Source: Thalassotalea nanhaiensis
GTDB taxonomy: Bacteria; Pseudomonadota; Gammaproteobacteria; Enterobacterales; Alteromonadaceae
Direction: 5' to 3'
DNA length: 64,000 nt
Assembly: GCF_031583575.1 (NCBI RefSeq)
Contig: NZ_CP134146.1
Span: 558,001-622,000, forward strand
Shown: positions 28,409-35,949 of the stretch, piece after piece
Layout of the letters: each line of letters starts with the position of its first letter
Numbering within the stretch: position 1 is the first letter of the stretch
Translations under genes and position numbers: made by a program
The notes under the pieces: model-generated
The model's input: only the letters and a program-made list of their open reading frames with translations
Database searches by the model: none
Told to the model about the DNA's origin: nothing

Positions 28409-30253
28409 ATGAAATTTAGATCAGATATTAATGGCCTAAGAGCCATTGCAGTAATAGCGGTTGTGCTGTTTCATTTTAATGCTTCATGGATGCCTGGCGG
28501 TTTCGCAGGTGTAGACGTGTTTTTTGTTATTTCTGGTTTTTTAATGACAGGGATAATTTTTAGAGGAATAGAACAAGAAAGTTTTTCTATTCTGAAGTTT
28601 TATGTTGCACGAGCTAATAGGATTATTCCTGCTTTAGCTGTTCTATGCTCGGTCTTACTTGTGTTCGGTTGGTTTTATTTAAGTTTAATAGATTATAAAG
28701 CATTAGGCATTCATGTCGGAAGTAGTATAGGGTTTCTTTCTAACATCATATATTGGAGGGAGTCAGGCTACTTTGATACAGCTTCACAAGGAAAGTGGTT
28801 ATTGCATACTTGGTCATTATCAGTTGAATGGCAGTTTTATATAATTTACCCGTTAATACTTGTAGCATCAAGAAAAATCATGTCGGTAAACATGATGAAA
28901 AAAATGATTTTGCTCGGAACCATTTTAGGGTTTATGCTTTGCGTTATAGTTACTTATCAATGGCCTAGTTCGTCATATTATATGTTGCACACCCGAGCGT
29001 GGGAAATGATGCTAGGTGGCGTTGCTTATCTTTATCCATGGAACCTTGAAGATAAAAAAAAGAAGCTTTTAGAGTGGGTTGGTTTAGCTTTAATACTTAG
29101 CTCTTATATTTTTATATCAAAAGAAAGCTTTTGGCCTGGTTATTTAGCCATGCTTCCCGTTCTAGGTACGTTTATTATTATTCAAGCACAACGTAATGAC
29201 AGTCTAATCACAAATAATATTATCGCTCAAAACTTAGGAGCATGGTCTTACTCTATATATCTTTGGCATTGGCCTCTTGTAGTTGCTATTTACTATTACT
29301 CATTAAGTGAAGTATTCATCTACTTAGGTCTCACGCTATCAATTTTTCTTGGATTTTTGAGTCATAAATATATTGAAAAAGTCAAATTTAGGGATAATTT
29401 TGTAAATATATCCGATCACTTTAAAGCCAAACCTGTTTATATGGTTTTATTTATTGGAGCTTTAGGTAGCATCACTTTTGTCAATAACGGTTTTGACTCT
29501 AGATTTTCTGGAGACGAGCAATTGAAAAGTAAAAATGCCATGGCAGCTATTGGTGATTGGGGCTACCCAAGCCCTAACTTTGAAGTAGATAATTATAAAA
29601 TTAGGCTGATTAGAGGTAGCTCAGATAAAAATATATTATTCATAGGCTCCAGTCATATTGAACATACTTACCCTTATGTAAAAGCTTTAGGTAGCGAATA
29701 TAATGTTTATTATTTGACTATGGGAGGCTGCTTTGTTTCACCTTCTTTTTTTAATCCAAAGTGGAGTTGTGAAAATATTCAGAATTATAAAGAAATTATT
29801 AAAAAAATTGGATTTGATAAAATAGTTACATCGATCTACTTTCTTGATGGGTATTTATCAGGAACTGAAAAAGATAGAAGCGATCAAATTGATTCAAGAA
29901 CACTTGAATATAATGACTTTTTACATTTTGCAAAAAACAATTCGCATAAAGTATTTATGATTTTAGGTGAACCGCAAGGCTCAGCATTTGCTCCGCAATT
30001 ATCGATTAGGAATAGTTTAAATGACTTTATTACGTTAAAAGAAGCTAGAGAATCTTATAAAACTCATTATGACGCATTAAATAAACTCAATGAAGTTAAT
30101 GGGGTAGTTGTTATTGACCCGATTGATTACTTATGTGATGAAGTGTGCATGACTATGGATAGTAACTTTAATTATTATTATAAAGATTCTAATCATATGC
30201 GACCTTGGTATGCAGAAAAAGCTCTGGGGTATTTAGATGGAATATTTAAATAA
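28409..30253 (+). CDS. O-acyltransferase with fused SGNH domain (OafA/OatA-like)
   Basis: 614 aa. The N-terminal acyltransferase-3 domain (about 1-340) has 10-11 membrane segments with the signature FRSDINGLRAIAVIAVVLFH and the His of HFNASWMPGGFAGVDVFF. The C-terminal periplasmic SGNH hydrolase-like domain (about 370-610) has the nucleophile block FIGSSHIEH (about 412-420; GDS replaced by GSS) and the Asp-His pair DSNHMRPW near the end. Such proteins acetylate O-antigen or peptidoglycan sugars. It is the sole cargo of the element, so surface modification (serotype conversion, phage receptor masking) is the likely benefit. Lower GC than the surrounding core genes by eye. Confidence 0.85.
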   Translation: MKFRSDINGLRAIAVIAVVLFHFNASWMPGGFAGVDVFFVISGFLMTGIIFRGIEQESFSILKFYVARANRIIPALAVLCSVLLVFGWFYLSLIDYKALGIHVGSSIGFLSNIIYWRESGYFDTASQGKWLLHTWSLSVEWQFYIIYPLILVASRKIMSVNMMKKMILLGTILGFMLCVIVTYQWPSSSYYMLHTRAWEMMLGGVAYLYPWNLEDKKKKLLEWVGLALILSSYIFISKESFWPGYLAMLPVLGTFIIIQAQRNDSLITNNIIAQNLGAWSYSIYLWHWPLVVAIYYYSLSEVFIYLGLTLSIFLGFLSHKYIEKVKFRDNFVNISDHFKAKPVYMVLFIGALGSITFVNNGFDSRFSGDEQLKSKNAMAAIGDWGYPSPNFEVDNYKIRLIRGSSDKNILFIGSSHIEHTYPYVKALGSEYNVYYLTMGGCFVSPSFFNPKWSCENIQNYKEIIKKIGFDKIVTSIYFLDGYLSGTEKDRSDQIDSRTLEYNDFLHFAKNNSHKVFMILGEPQGSAFAPQLSIRNSLNDFITLKEARESYKTHYDALNKLNEVNGVVVIDPIDYLCDEVCMTMDSNFNYYYKDSNHMRPWYAEKALGYLDGIFK

Positions 30254-30264
30254 TTTAGGGGTGT

Positions 30265-30276
30265 AATGAGGGGTAT
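30265..30276 (+). promoter_or_regulatory. Candidate integrase arm-type site, right end
   Basis: AATGAGGGGTAT, identical to 24187-24198, with the preceding GGTGT also shared. It lies 58 bp inside the right att core. Confidence 0.5.
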
Positions 30277-30333
30277 TTATTTGTTTTGTTTTTTATTTTC
30301 CTACTAAAACAGTATGATAGGTATTGTTGTGCA

Positions 30334-30346
30334 GCATGATGTAAAC
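30334..30346 (+). repeat. Right attachment core (attR)
   Basis: GCATGATGTAAAC, direct copy of the groEL end. Confidence 0.75.
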
Positions 30347-30436
30347 CCAGCCTCACTATACGTTCCCTTTTACATCAAAGGGCAACAAGTAGCTATTAAA
30401 CATATATTAATCATGTTTAATAGTGTGTGAAAACTC

Positions 30437-30466
30437 AAAAGGCATACTGTTTAGTATGCCTTTTTT
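30437..30466 (+). terminator. Probable original groEL terminator, now beyond the element
   Basis: AAAAGGCATACT-gttt-AGTATGCCTTTT followed by TT; 12-bp perfect stem, 91 bp right of attR, on the strand of groEL. Confidence 0.8.
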
Positions 30467-30602
30467 GTGCCCGTCAGTTGTTATTGATTTTTGAATAAGC
30501 AAATGAAACGCCCCTGAGCCGAAGTAGGGAAGATCTAACAAACTAAATTCCTTTAGTTTGTAATCTAACCATTAAGTTTACGTAAGTCATTGGTATCGTT
30601 TA

Positions 30603-30629
30603 GGGCCTGTTACGAGCGAACAGCTGCCC
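30603..30629 (+). repeat. GAGCGA hairpin element A
   Basis: GGGC-CTGTT-ACGAGCG-AACAG-ct-GCCC: outer stem GGGC/GCCC, inner stem CTGTT (30607-30611)/AACAG (30619-30623), loop carrying GAGCG. Leftmost of nine copies. Confidence 0.65.
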
Positions 30630-30872
30630 AGCTACGTTAAAATAGTTAAAAAGTAATTGGATTATGTTTAAACTAACTACTACATCTTTTCAGACTCTCA
30701 CATTTCTATAGTTTGCAATATGCATACTTTAAACTCCATCATTGATACAGCAGGGTACGCTTTATTATCTTTTATTGGTAAGTATAAGGCTCCTCACTTT
30801 CACAACTAAATTAATATTTATGATCAGATACCCTATTAAGTAGCCAATGAAAATTAAACCTTTGTACAATAA

Positions 30873-32132
30873 ATGATCTGTGTTAGAGTCCGCAGCGCTC
30901 AAAATAATGTAAATAAAATGTTAATGAAAAACTCTAAACTAACAAGGGGTTATTTTCCTGTGAACCTTTCTGTAAAAACAATTTGTAAGAATATACTTAA
31001 TTTAGGCAAACCCCCTCTTAATCATAGGGACATTACCAGGCAACAAAGCGTCTACTTTTCTCAATCATTTTTATTATTCATTCGTCCTGTAATGTTTATT
31101 TCTTTTATATGTTTATTAGCAATTTGGTCAACTGAAACTTATTTACAACAAATCAGTTCATTTAATAAATTTTGTTATCCATTACTTACCCTCTTTTTAG
31201 CAACGAATCTTATATACTCCTATCGGAGTAAAACTAACATTGAAGTAGTCACTTGCTTGTTTTTTATATTGTTCATGACTTATTTTGTTGTTGATTATTA
31301 CTACATATTTATATATCTGGAAGTGATAGGTGAGAGCTCTCATTACAACTTATCTTCCTTGAGCCAGTGGTTGCCAATAGCCTATATCGGTGCTTTCCTA
31401 TTTTTAAAAAAATATAATGCTTTAAAATTTTCACTGGTTTTTGCTCTATGTTTATTTCTGCCTGAACTATTATGCTTTGATAACGTATATAATCACTCAC
31501 CGATCGCACATAGCTTAACCTTAAATTTAATGCTCTCACACCCTGTTTATATTTGTTTATTATGGGGAGTTAGTCATTTAAAAATGATGAGCTACCACGA
31601 TAGAAACAACGCAAATCTCATGTATAAATTATCAAAAATAGATAGTTTGACTAAGGTTTCAAACCGTCGTGGCATTAATGAAAGTTTGAGAAAAATGTTA
31701 AGCGAATATAAACGTGGCTCAACCCAATTTAGTGTTGTTCTTTTTGATATAGACCATTTTAAATCAATAAACGATCAATTCGGCCACTTGGCAGGCGATG
31801 AAGTGTTAATAGCAATTGCCGATTCGATTAAAAGTGAACTTAGATTATTTGATGAGCTGGGGCGTTGGGGCGGTGAGGAATTTATTGCGATTTTAAGACA
31901 CAATAACTACCACTTAGTCAGTGAAATTACAGAGCGCCTAAGGATAGCGATTAGCTCATTATGTTTTGAGAGTATTCCTCAAAAAATTACTGCTAGCTTC
32001 GGAGTTGTTCATTGTAAGGCTGAAATCAGTGAAAAAAATGACCAAAAAGCCATTGAGCTATTAATTGCTCAGGCTGACAAGGCTCTTTATAAAGCCAAAA
32101 ATACTGGTCGTAATAAAGTGGTAATTGCTTAA
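30873..32132 (+). CDS. Membrane-bound diguanylate cyclase (GGDEF)
   Basis: 419 aa. About six membrane segments (residues 66-250) form a sensor of no known family, then a GGDEF domain (about 258-415). Active site GGEEF in RWGGEEFIAI, substrate loop DIDHFKSINDQFGH, and an intact inhibitory I-site RLFD in RLFDELGRWGG (RxxD, five residues before the active site). It should make c-di-GMP under product feedback. The start is uncertain: ATG 30873 and ATG 30918 both lack a good ribosome site. It stands between element A and the cassette-like array. Confidence 0.88.
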   Translation: MICVRVRSAQNNVNKMLMKNSKLTRGYFPVNLSVKTICKNILNLGKPPLNHRDITRQQSVYFSQSFLLFIRPVMFISFICLLAIWSTETYLQQISSFNKFCYPLLTLFLATNLIYSYRSKTNIEVVTCLFFILFMTYFVVDYYYIFIYLEVIGESSHYNLSSLSQWLPIAYIGAFLFLKKYNALKFSLVFALCLFLPELLCFDNVYNHSPIAHSLTLNLMLSHPVYICLLWGVSHLKMMSYHDRNNANLMYKLSKIDSLTKVSNRRGINESLRKMLSEYKRGSTQFSVVLFDIDHFKSINDQFGHLAGDEVLIAIADSIKSELRLFDELGRWGGEEFIAILRHNNYHLVSEITERLRIAISSLCFESIPQKITASFGVVHCKAEISEKNDQKAIELLIAQADKALYKAKNTGRNKVVIA

Positions 32133-32239
32133 GGCTTTAAAGTGGAAATTGAATGAGCTTCAATCTGAATAGGCAAAACTAATAATCGCCAAACTTACCA
32201 ACTGACGGAAAACAACTCATTTGAGTAACTCGGTCCAAT

Positions 32240-32280
32240 AAGATAGGCTGTAATGAGCGATAAGCGGAAGTTAACAGGGA
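32240..32280 (+). repeat. GAGCGA hairpin element B
   Basis: Contains a 22-bp stretch (32252-32273, starting AATGAGCGATAAGCGG) identical to element G at 34388-34409. Ends 10 bp before the next gene's ATG region. Confidence 0.65.
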
Positions 32281-32289
32281 ATAATTAAT

Positions 32290-32664
32290 ATGGACTGGAG
32301 AGCATTAGATATATTCAAAGGAATTGATTTAAACGATTCTCTTGTTATAGATTGGTCTCTTGAAAACAACCGCTTAAAGTTCGATTTGATTGCTAGTATT
32401 TGGCCAGAATCCGACTTTTATTATCCCCCTAAAAAAGATGAATACACTTGCTATCGGAATGCATTAATTTCATTTGAAAATATAACTTCCATTACTGGCT
32501 TACTATCTAAGGAATCCGTCAAACCATCAACAGATGCTGATGGTTCAATTGATTATGGAAACATAGATACATTAACCGTATTAGAAGATAAGTTTGAGTT
32601 GATTGGTGATTTTGGTAAAGTTGAAATCAACGGTGGAGCTTTAAAATTTGAAGTTTTGGAATGA
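32290..32664 (+). CDS. Small cassette protein, immunity-like
   Basis: 124 aa, acidic, no signal or membrane segment. Not recognised with certainty. The pattern F-x-G-I-x-LNDSLVIDWSLE followed by LKFDLIASIWPESDFYYP and a beta-rich C-terminus resembles small immunity proteins of polymorphic toxin systems (Imm50-like pattern), but no toxin gene is near. Its TGA stop overlaps element C. Single gene between elements B and C. Confidence 0.6.
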   Translation: MDWRALDIFKGIDLNDSLVIDWSLENNRLKFDLIASIWPESDFYYPPKKDEYTCYRNALISFENITSITGLLSKESVKPSTDADGSIDYGNIDTLTVLEDKFELIGDFGKVEINGGALKFEVLE

Positions 32665-32685
32665 GCGAACAACAGCGAGTCAATA
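32655..32685 (+). repeat. GAGCGA hairpin element C
   Basis: GAGCGAAC at 32663-32670, directly overlapping the stop codon of the previous gene (TGA at 32662-32664). Stem GTT/AAC is weak here. Confidence 0.5.
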
Positions 32686-32695
32686 AAGGAATGTT

Positions 32696-33052
32696 TTGTC
32701 TTTTACTAAGTTAATGAATATTTGGGTTGTAAGTCTTCTTCTCTTGAGTGGTGTTGCTTATATACTAACTAGTGATAACCCCATAACCATTCATTCTACA
32801 GCTTTCAATTGTGAAGCTGATATTTGTAAATATAGTTACCAAATAACGAACACTACAACAAAAATACATACAGGTTTCGTTTATATTCATTTACGTAAAC
32901 ATCTCCCGACCATGGCGAATACACCTAAAGATTTAGGGTATATCGATATTCCGTTTAGTCTTGCTCCTGAAAGTACGAAGGATTTTGAAGGTACTTACGA
33001 ATCAGATAACGAACTGATTGCTTACTTTAGGCTTTCAAGTGAAGAGCCGTAA
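32696..33052 (+). CDS. Small secreted or membrane-anchored cassette protein
   Basis: 118 aa. Residues 7-25 (MNIWVVSLLLLSGVAYILT) form a signal anchor; the rest is predicted beta-rich and periplasmic (ITIHSTAFNCEADICKYSYQ with two Cys that could pair). TTG start at 32696 has AAAGGA five bases before; ATG at 32714 is an alternative. Family unknown. Between elements C and D. Confidence 0.55.
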   Translation: MSFTKLMNIWVVSLLLLSGVAYILTSDNPITIHSTAFNCEADICKYSYQITNTTTKIHTGFVYIHLRKHLPTMANTPKDLGYIDIPFSLAPESTKDFEGTYESDNELIAYFRLSSEEP

Positions 33053-33064
33053 ATCATCGTCAAC

Positions 33065-33118
33065 TTGACCTTAACTAATTGAAAAGGTTAAGGTCTGTTT
33101 AGAGCGAGGAACAGCCGT
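33065..33118 (+). repeat. GAGCGA hairpin element D (double hairpin)
   Basis: Stem 1 GACCTTAAC (33067-33075)/GTTAAGGTC (33087-33095); stem 2 CTGTT (33095-33099)/AACAG (33110-33114) around AGAGCGAG. Shares 18 identical bases with element J (33078-33095 vs 35419-35436). Confidence 0.7.
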
Positions 33119-33129
33119 TGGCAATTTAA

Positions 33130-33504
33130 TTAGGAGGTGAGTTTATGGCCTTGCCTTATATCCCATAAAAAATACAAGCTTACTAAAATACCACCTATCA
33201 AAACAATACACATATAGGTAAGCCAAAAAGTCCCGTTGGTCAGTGGTAGTTCATCTATAAGTGTTGGTGTACTTTCTTTGATAGCTACCCAAACTTGCAT
33301 ATCTACAATTAAAGATAATGCCGCACTGCCTACAGAAATTAAATACAAGGTGCTGACTACGAAAGCCTGAAATCGTGTAAGCTTCGCCCCAACAACGAAC
33401 GCGGTAACTAAGAAACCAAACGTAAAAGTGATATAAATAGTAAAGCTTGTTAATGCGTTATTAGCATATAACGCAATGAGTTCAAGTGCTTCAGCATCTG
33501 TCAT
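33130..33504 (-). CDS. Small membrane protein of the cassette-like array
   Basis: 124 aa with three membrane segments (about 17-42, 47-70 and 92-115). No recognisable family. It is the only minus-strand gene of the array, so it needs its own promoter, which fits the 180-bp AT-rich space upstream (33505-33690). ATG at 33504. Between elements D and E. Confidence 0.6.
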   Translation of the reverse strand: MTDAEALELIALYANNALTSFTIYITFTFGFLVTAFVVGAKLTRFQAFVVSTLYLISVGSAALSLIVDMQVWVAIKESTPTLIDELPLTNGTFWLTYMCIVLIGGILVSLYFLWDIRQGHKLTS

Positions 33505-33591
33505 GGATTATCTCTCATCATATCACTACAACTATTGTAGCATCTCCTCCCAAATAGGTGCTGAGACTAATTGCACATCTAAGCAATCTAT

Positions 33592-33640
33592 CGTAATGTA
33601 ATCAAAAGTCCATCGACAGGTTTGAGCGAACAGCAGACAG
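33592..33640 (+). repeat. GAGCGA hairpin element E
   Basis: CGTAATGTAATCAAAAG (33592-33608) is shared with element F; CGACAGGTTTGAGCGA (33614-33629) is shared with element I. Small stem GTT/AAC. Confidence 0.65.
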
Positions 33641-33690
33641 TGGTATTAAAACTTCTCCACACAATCTTTATACATAGCAGGAAGCCTTGA

Positions 33691-34053
33691 GTGTTCGCAA
33701 AAATCATTGAAAAAATCAAAAATAAAATAAGTGAATTGGAAGAATACGCTGACAACTCCAAAATAGGTTTCACAGTTAAAGGACTTGTTACTTATTCAGG
33801 TCATGATGGATTATATGAAATAGAAAAGGTGTATCCTTTCTTAGCCATTATAGATAAAGCCAATATTGAACTCTCAGCTACTCATATTACCCAATTGCTT
33901 GAGAGTCAAGATTGGAACAATGTTAATATCGAAGAGTACAGTGAAATAACTCTACGCGATTACAGTAAGCAATCTGAAGGTCATGAGGATTGGCAAAAAA
34001 TGATAAATGAGCAAGGTGCGTTCTATATAATCTACACAGAAAATGGTGCTTAA
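33691..34053 (+). CDS. Small cytosolic cassette protein
   Basis: 120 aa. Amphipathic N-terminal helix (FAKIIEKIKNKISELEEYAD), then an alpha/beta body. GTG or TTG-type start at 33691; an exact start is not secure. No family recognised. Single gene between elements E and F. Confidence 0.55.
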   Translation: MFAKIIEKIKNKISELEEYADNSKIGFTVKGLVTYSGHDGLYEIEKVYPFLAIIDKANIELSATHITQLLESQDWNNVNIEEYSEITLRDYSKQSEGHEDWQKMINEQGAFYIIYTENGA

Positions 34054-34093
34054 CAAATTCAAGAATGGCACGTTTGCACCACTCACCGATTTA

Positions 34094-34145
34094 ACGTAAT
34101 GTAATCAAAAGCTCACAGGCCGCTGCGAGCGAGCAGCAGACATAG
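34094..34145 (+). repeat. GAGCGA hairpin element F
   Basis: GCTGC (34122-34126)-GAGCGA-GCAGC (34133-34137): perfect 5-bp stem with a pure GAGCGA loop; preceded by CGTAATGTAATCAAAAG as in element E. Confidence 0.7.
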
Positions 34146-34158
34146 GGAAGTCTAAAAT

Positions 34159-34392
34159 ATGGATGTTATTACTGACGTCGAAACTATAAACGACTTTATA
34201 AAATGTCGGTGTAAAAAGTTAACTACTGATTCTTCAGACTGGGAAACTTTATACATAAATGAAGATGCGAATGAGTATTGGGTTAAGTCGTACCCTAACT
34301 CAGAATGTCATGGTGGCGGCAACCCAATTTTAAGCCGAATAACTTCGCTTGAAGTTGAGCAAAAGTTTGGGTCAACCGAACGACAAAAATGA
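34159..34392 (+). CDS. Imm27-like immunity protein
   Basis: 77 aa. The segment WETLYINEDANEYWVKSYPN then SECHGGGNPILSRI matches the Imm27 pattern as I remember it (YW-x-YP-S-x-HGGG-P-L). Imm27 proteins neutralise polymorphic toxins. No cognate toxin is adjacent, so this would be an orphan immunity gene. Its TGA stop (34390-34392) is embedded in element G. Confidence 0.55.
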   Translation: MDVITDVETINDFIKCRCKKLTTDSSDWETLYINEDANEYWVKSYPNSECHGGGNPILSRITSLEVEQKFGSTERQK

Positions 34393-34413
34393 GCGATAAG
34401 CGGAAGTTATGGG
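34385..34413 (+). repeat. GAGCGA hairpin element G
   Basis: 22 bp identical to element B (34388-34409); overlaps the stop codon of the Imm27-like gene. Confidence 0.65.
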
Positions 34414-34434
34414 ATGTAGAATTTTTAGCTTAAT

Positions 34435-34815
34435 ATGAAAAAGTTTATAGTTTATTTACTAGTCATCATCTGCTTCACGCCAGTTACATTTTTCTTGTTG
34501 ACCAGTATTGGTCTCGTCCCCTATATGTTGGCTTCAGTATGGTCATTAGAAATAGAAGGTATTCTAACCTTTTTAGCATTTGCCTTTGGTTGGATTGGAC
34601 TGACTTCGGTGTTTGTTGCTATAAATATTCCTTTAGGCAAAGCTTTGAACCAATCACAAACAAAATATTGTCGTATAGGGTTGGTGTTGGGAAGTTTATC
34701 AGTTCTAAAGTGCTATCAATTGATGGGGTTTGAACCTAAGTTACTAATCTTTGTATTATTACCTTTACTTGCGGCCCTATCATTGTTTTATCTTACATTT
34801 CGCAAGTACGGCTAG
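34435..34815 (+). CDS. Small polytopic membrane protein of the cassette-like array
   Basis: 126 aa, four membrane segments (about 4-30, 37-62, 75-93 and 98-120). No motif or family recognised. Between elements G and I, with its own 170-bp downstream spacer. Confidence 0.6.
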   Translation: MKKFIVYLLVIICFTPVTFFLLTSIGLVPYMLASVWSLEIEGILTFLAFAFGWIGLTSVFVAINIPLGKALNQSQTKYCRIGLVLGSLSVLKCYQLMGFEPKLLIFVLLPLLAALSLFYLTFRKYG

Positions 34816-34889
34816 TTTTATTTGTATTCCTATAGGTTGAATAAAGTGAATTGTTGGCACCAATACATTTGCAACACTCAGATATATAA

Positions 34890-34935
34890 CGTAAATTAAT
34901 CAAAAGCTCACCGACAGGTTTGAGCGATAACCAGA
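34890..34935 (+). repeat. GAGCGA hairpin element I
   Basis: GGTT (34917-34920)-tgagcgat-AACC (34929-34932). ATCAAAAGCTCAC is shared with F and CGACAGGTTTGAGCGA with E. GCTCA/TGAGC gives an alternative fold. Confidence 0.7.
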
Positions 34936-34992
34936 CCGTCGACTAACCAATTTATACCCGCATTAAATAAAGGATTATTCTCAGGTAGCAAG

Positions 34993-35394
34993 ATGATTTA
35001 CGACCTCAAATTAGTAGCTGAACTATCAAAGGAACTCGGTTTTAGTATAGTTGATAGCTCCCAAACCTCAGTTGACATTAAAATCTTTGAAGATGCCATT
35101 TTAGTTTTTCAAAATATAGATGAGCAAACAGATTCATTAATTGGCTTTTCTGGTACACCTTGGCATGAGCATGGTGTCTTAATGTTTAGTGGCTCAGATG
35201 GTTGCTACACAGAGCTAGCTTATATAGATGTTCTTTCTGAAATAAAACTTGGCAAAGTGTTGGTTTGTGAACTTTTTAATCACGGTGTTTTAAAAGACCG
35301 ATACCTTGTCCATAAAAACCATATTGATGAGTTTGAATACATGCAGTCTGGAGATGAAATTAGAATACGTCAATATATCAACGACAGTCTCTGA
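34993..35394 (+). CDS. Small cytosolic protein, immunity-like
   Basis: 133 aa. Sequence AILVFQNIDEQTDSLIGFSG, TPWHEHG and LAYIDVLSEIKLGKVLVCEL recalls a widespread uncharacterised family found beside toxin/immunity loci, but I cannot give it a name. No signal peptide or membrane segment. Between elements I and J. Confidence 0.6.
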   Translation: MIYDLKLVAELSKELGFSIVDSSQTSVDIKIFEDAILVFQNIDEQTDSLIGFSGTPWHEHGVLMFSGSDGCYTELAYIDVLSEIKLGKVLVCELFNHGVLKDRYLVHKNHIDEFEYMQSGDEIRIRQYINDSL

Positions 35395-35404
35395 TTGGCA
35401 CTGA

Positions 35405-35456
35405 CTTGACCATAAGCTATTGAAAAGGTTAAGGTCGGGTTAGAGCGATAAACGGA
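35405..35456 (+). repeat. GAGCGA hairpin element J (double hairpin)
   Basis: ATTGAAAAGGTTAAGGTC (35419-35436) is identical to element D. Stem 1 GACC.TAA/TTA.GGTC with one mismatch, stem 2 GTT/AAC around AGAGCGATA. Confidence 0.7.
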
Positions 35457-35481
35457 ACTAGAGCTTTATAGGGATTTAATT

Positions 35482-35763
35482 TTGAAAGATTTAAACAAGT
35501 TAGATTTGCATGACTCGACACTTGAATCTATTAAATTCAATTGGATAAAACAGACTACTGAATTAACACTAAAAACTAGTAGTGGCTCAACTCTGATAAC
35601 ATTCTTTGAATGCAATGACTTACATATTCCTGCCGAAAATCCTTGGGGAAAATCTATTTCAATTAACACGACAGTTCAGCGTGATAATACTTTTGAAATA
35701 GAAATGCAAAGCGGTGATATCATTTCAATTAAGTTTACATCTTTTGAAGTTATTCAGAGTTGA
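35482..35763 (+). CDS. Small cytosolic protein, Imm50-like pattern
   Basis: 93 aa. LHDSTLESIKFNWIKQTTEL then beta strands (LTLKTSSGSTLITFFECNDL) resembles the fold pattern of small immunity proteins in which an N-terminal LxDSxLxxI strand is followed by a beta sheet. The start codon is TTG at 35482 with AGGGATTT upstream. Last gene of the array. Confidence 0.55.
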   Translation: MKDLNKLDLHDSTLESIKFNWIKQTTELTLKTSSGSTLITFFECNDLHIPAENPWGKSISINTTVQRDNTFEIEMQSGDIISIKFTSFEVIQS

Positions 35764-35949
35764 AATGGGCTAGTACGACTGTCTCTCAATGGCACAAAAC
35801 TGCCTAAATAAATCATCTTAAAACTGGAGCGCTCCCACCCAAAAGCATGGTCTGATGACGGTGTTCTTTTTCGATAGTTTTATGTTCTATATTGTAGAGC
35901 CACTGTTAGGACAATATTACCTAACCCTAACAGTGCTGCAATGTAATTC

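Larger units (their letters stand above)
30347..30872. other. Gene-free region right of the element
   Basis: 526 bp without a supported ORF. It holds the terminator at 30437-30466, a perfect hairpin ACAAACTAAA-TTCC-TTTAGTTTGT at 30538-30561 and the first GAGCGA hairpin element at 30603-30629. The first 90 bp are interpreted as the original groEL downstream region. Confidence 0.5.

Noticed and set aside
24187-30276. AATGAGGGGTAT repeats as the attachment cores themselves
   Set aside because: They lie inside the longer groEL-end repeat, and only the latter rebuilds a host gene; so they are better explained as arm sites.
32240-35460. Calling the hairpin array a true integron cassette array
   Set aside because: Only some copies are followed by GTT-type cores (GTTAACA, GTTATGG, GTTGGCA), none fits GTTRRRY with a matching RYYYAAC, and no intI gene is in the window. 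Kept as cassette-like.
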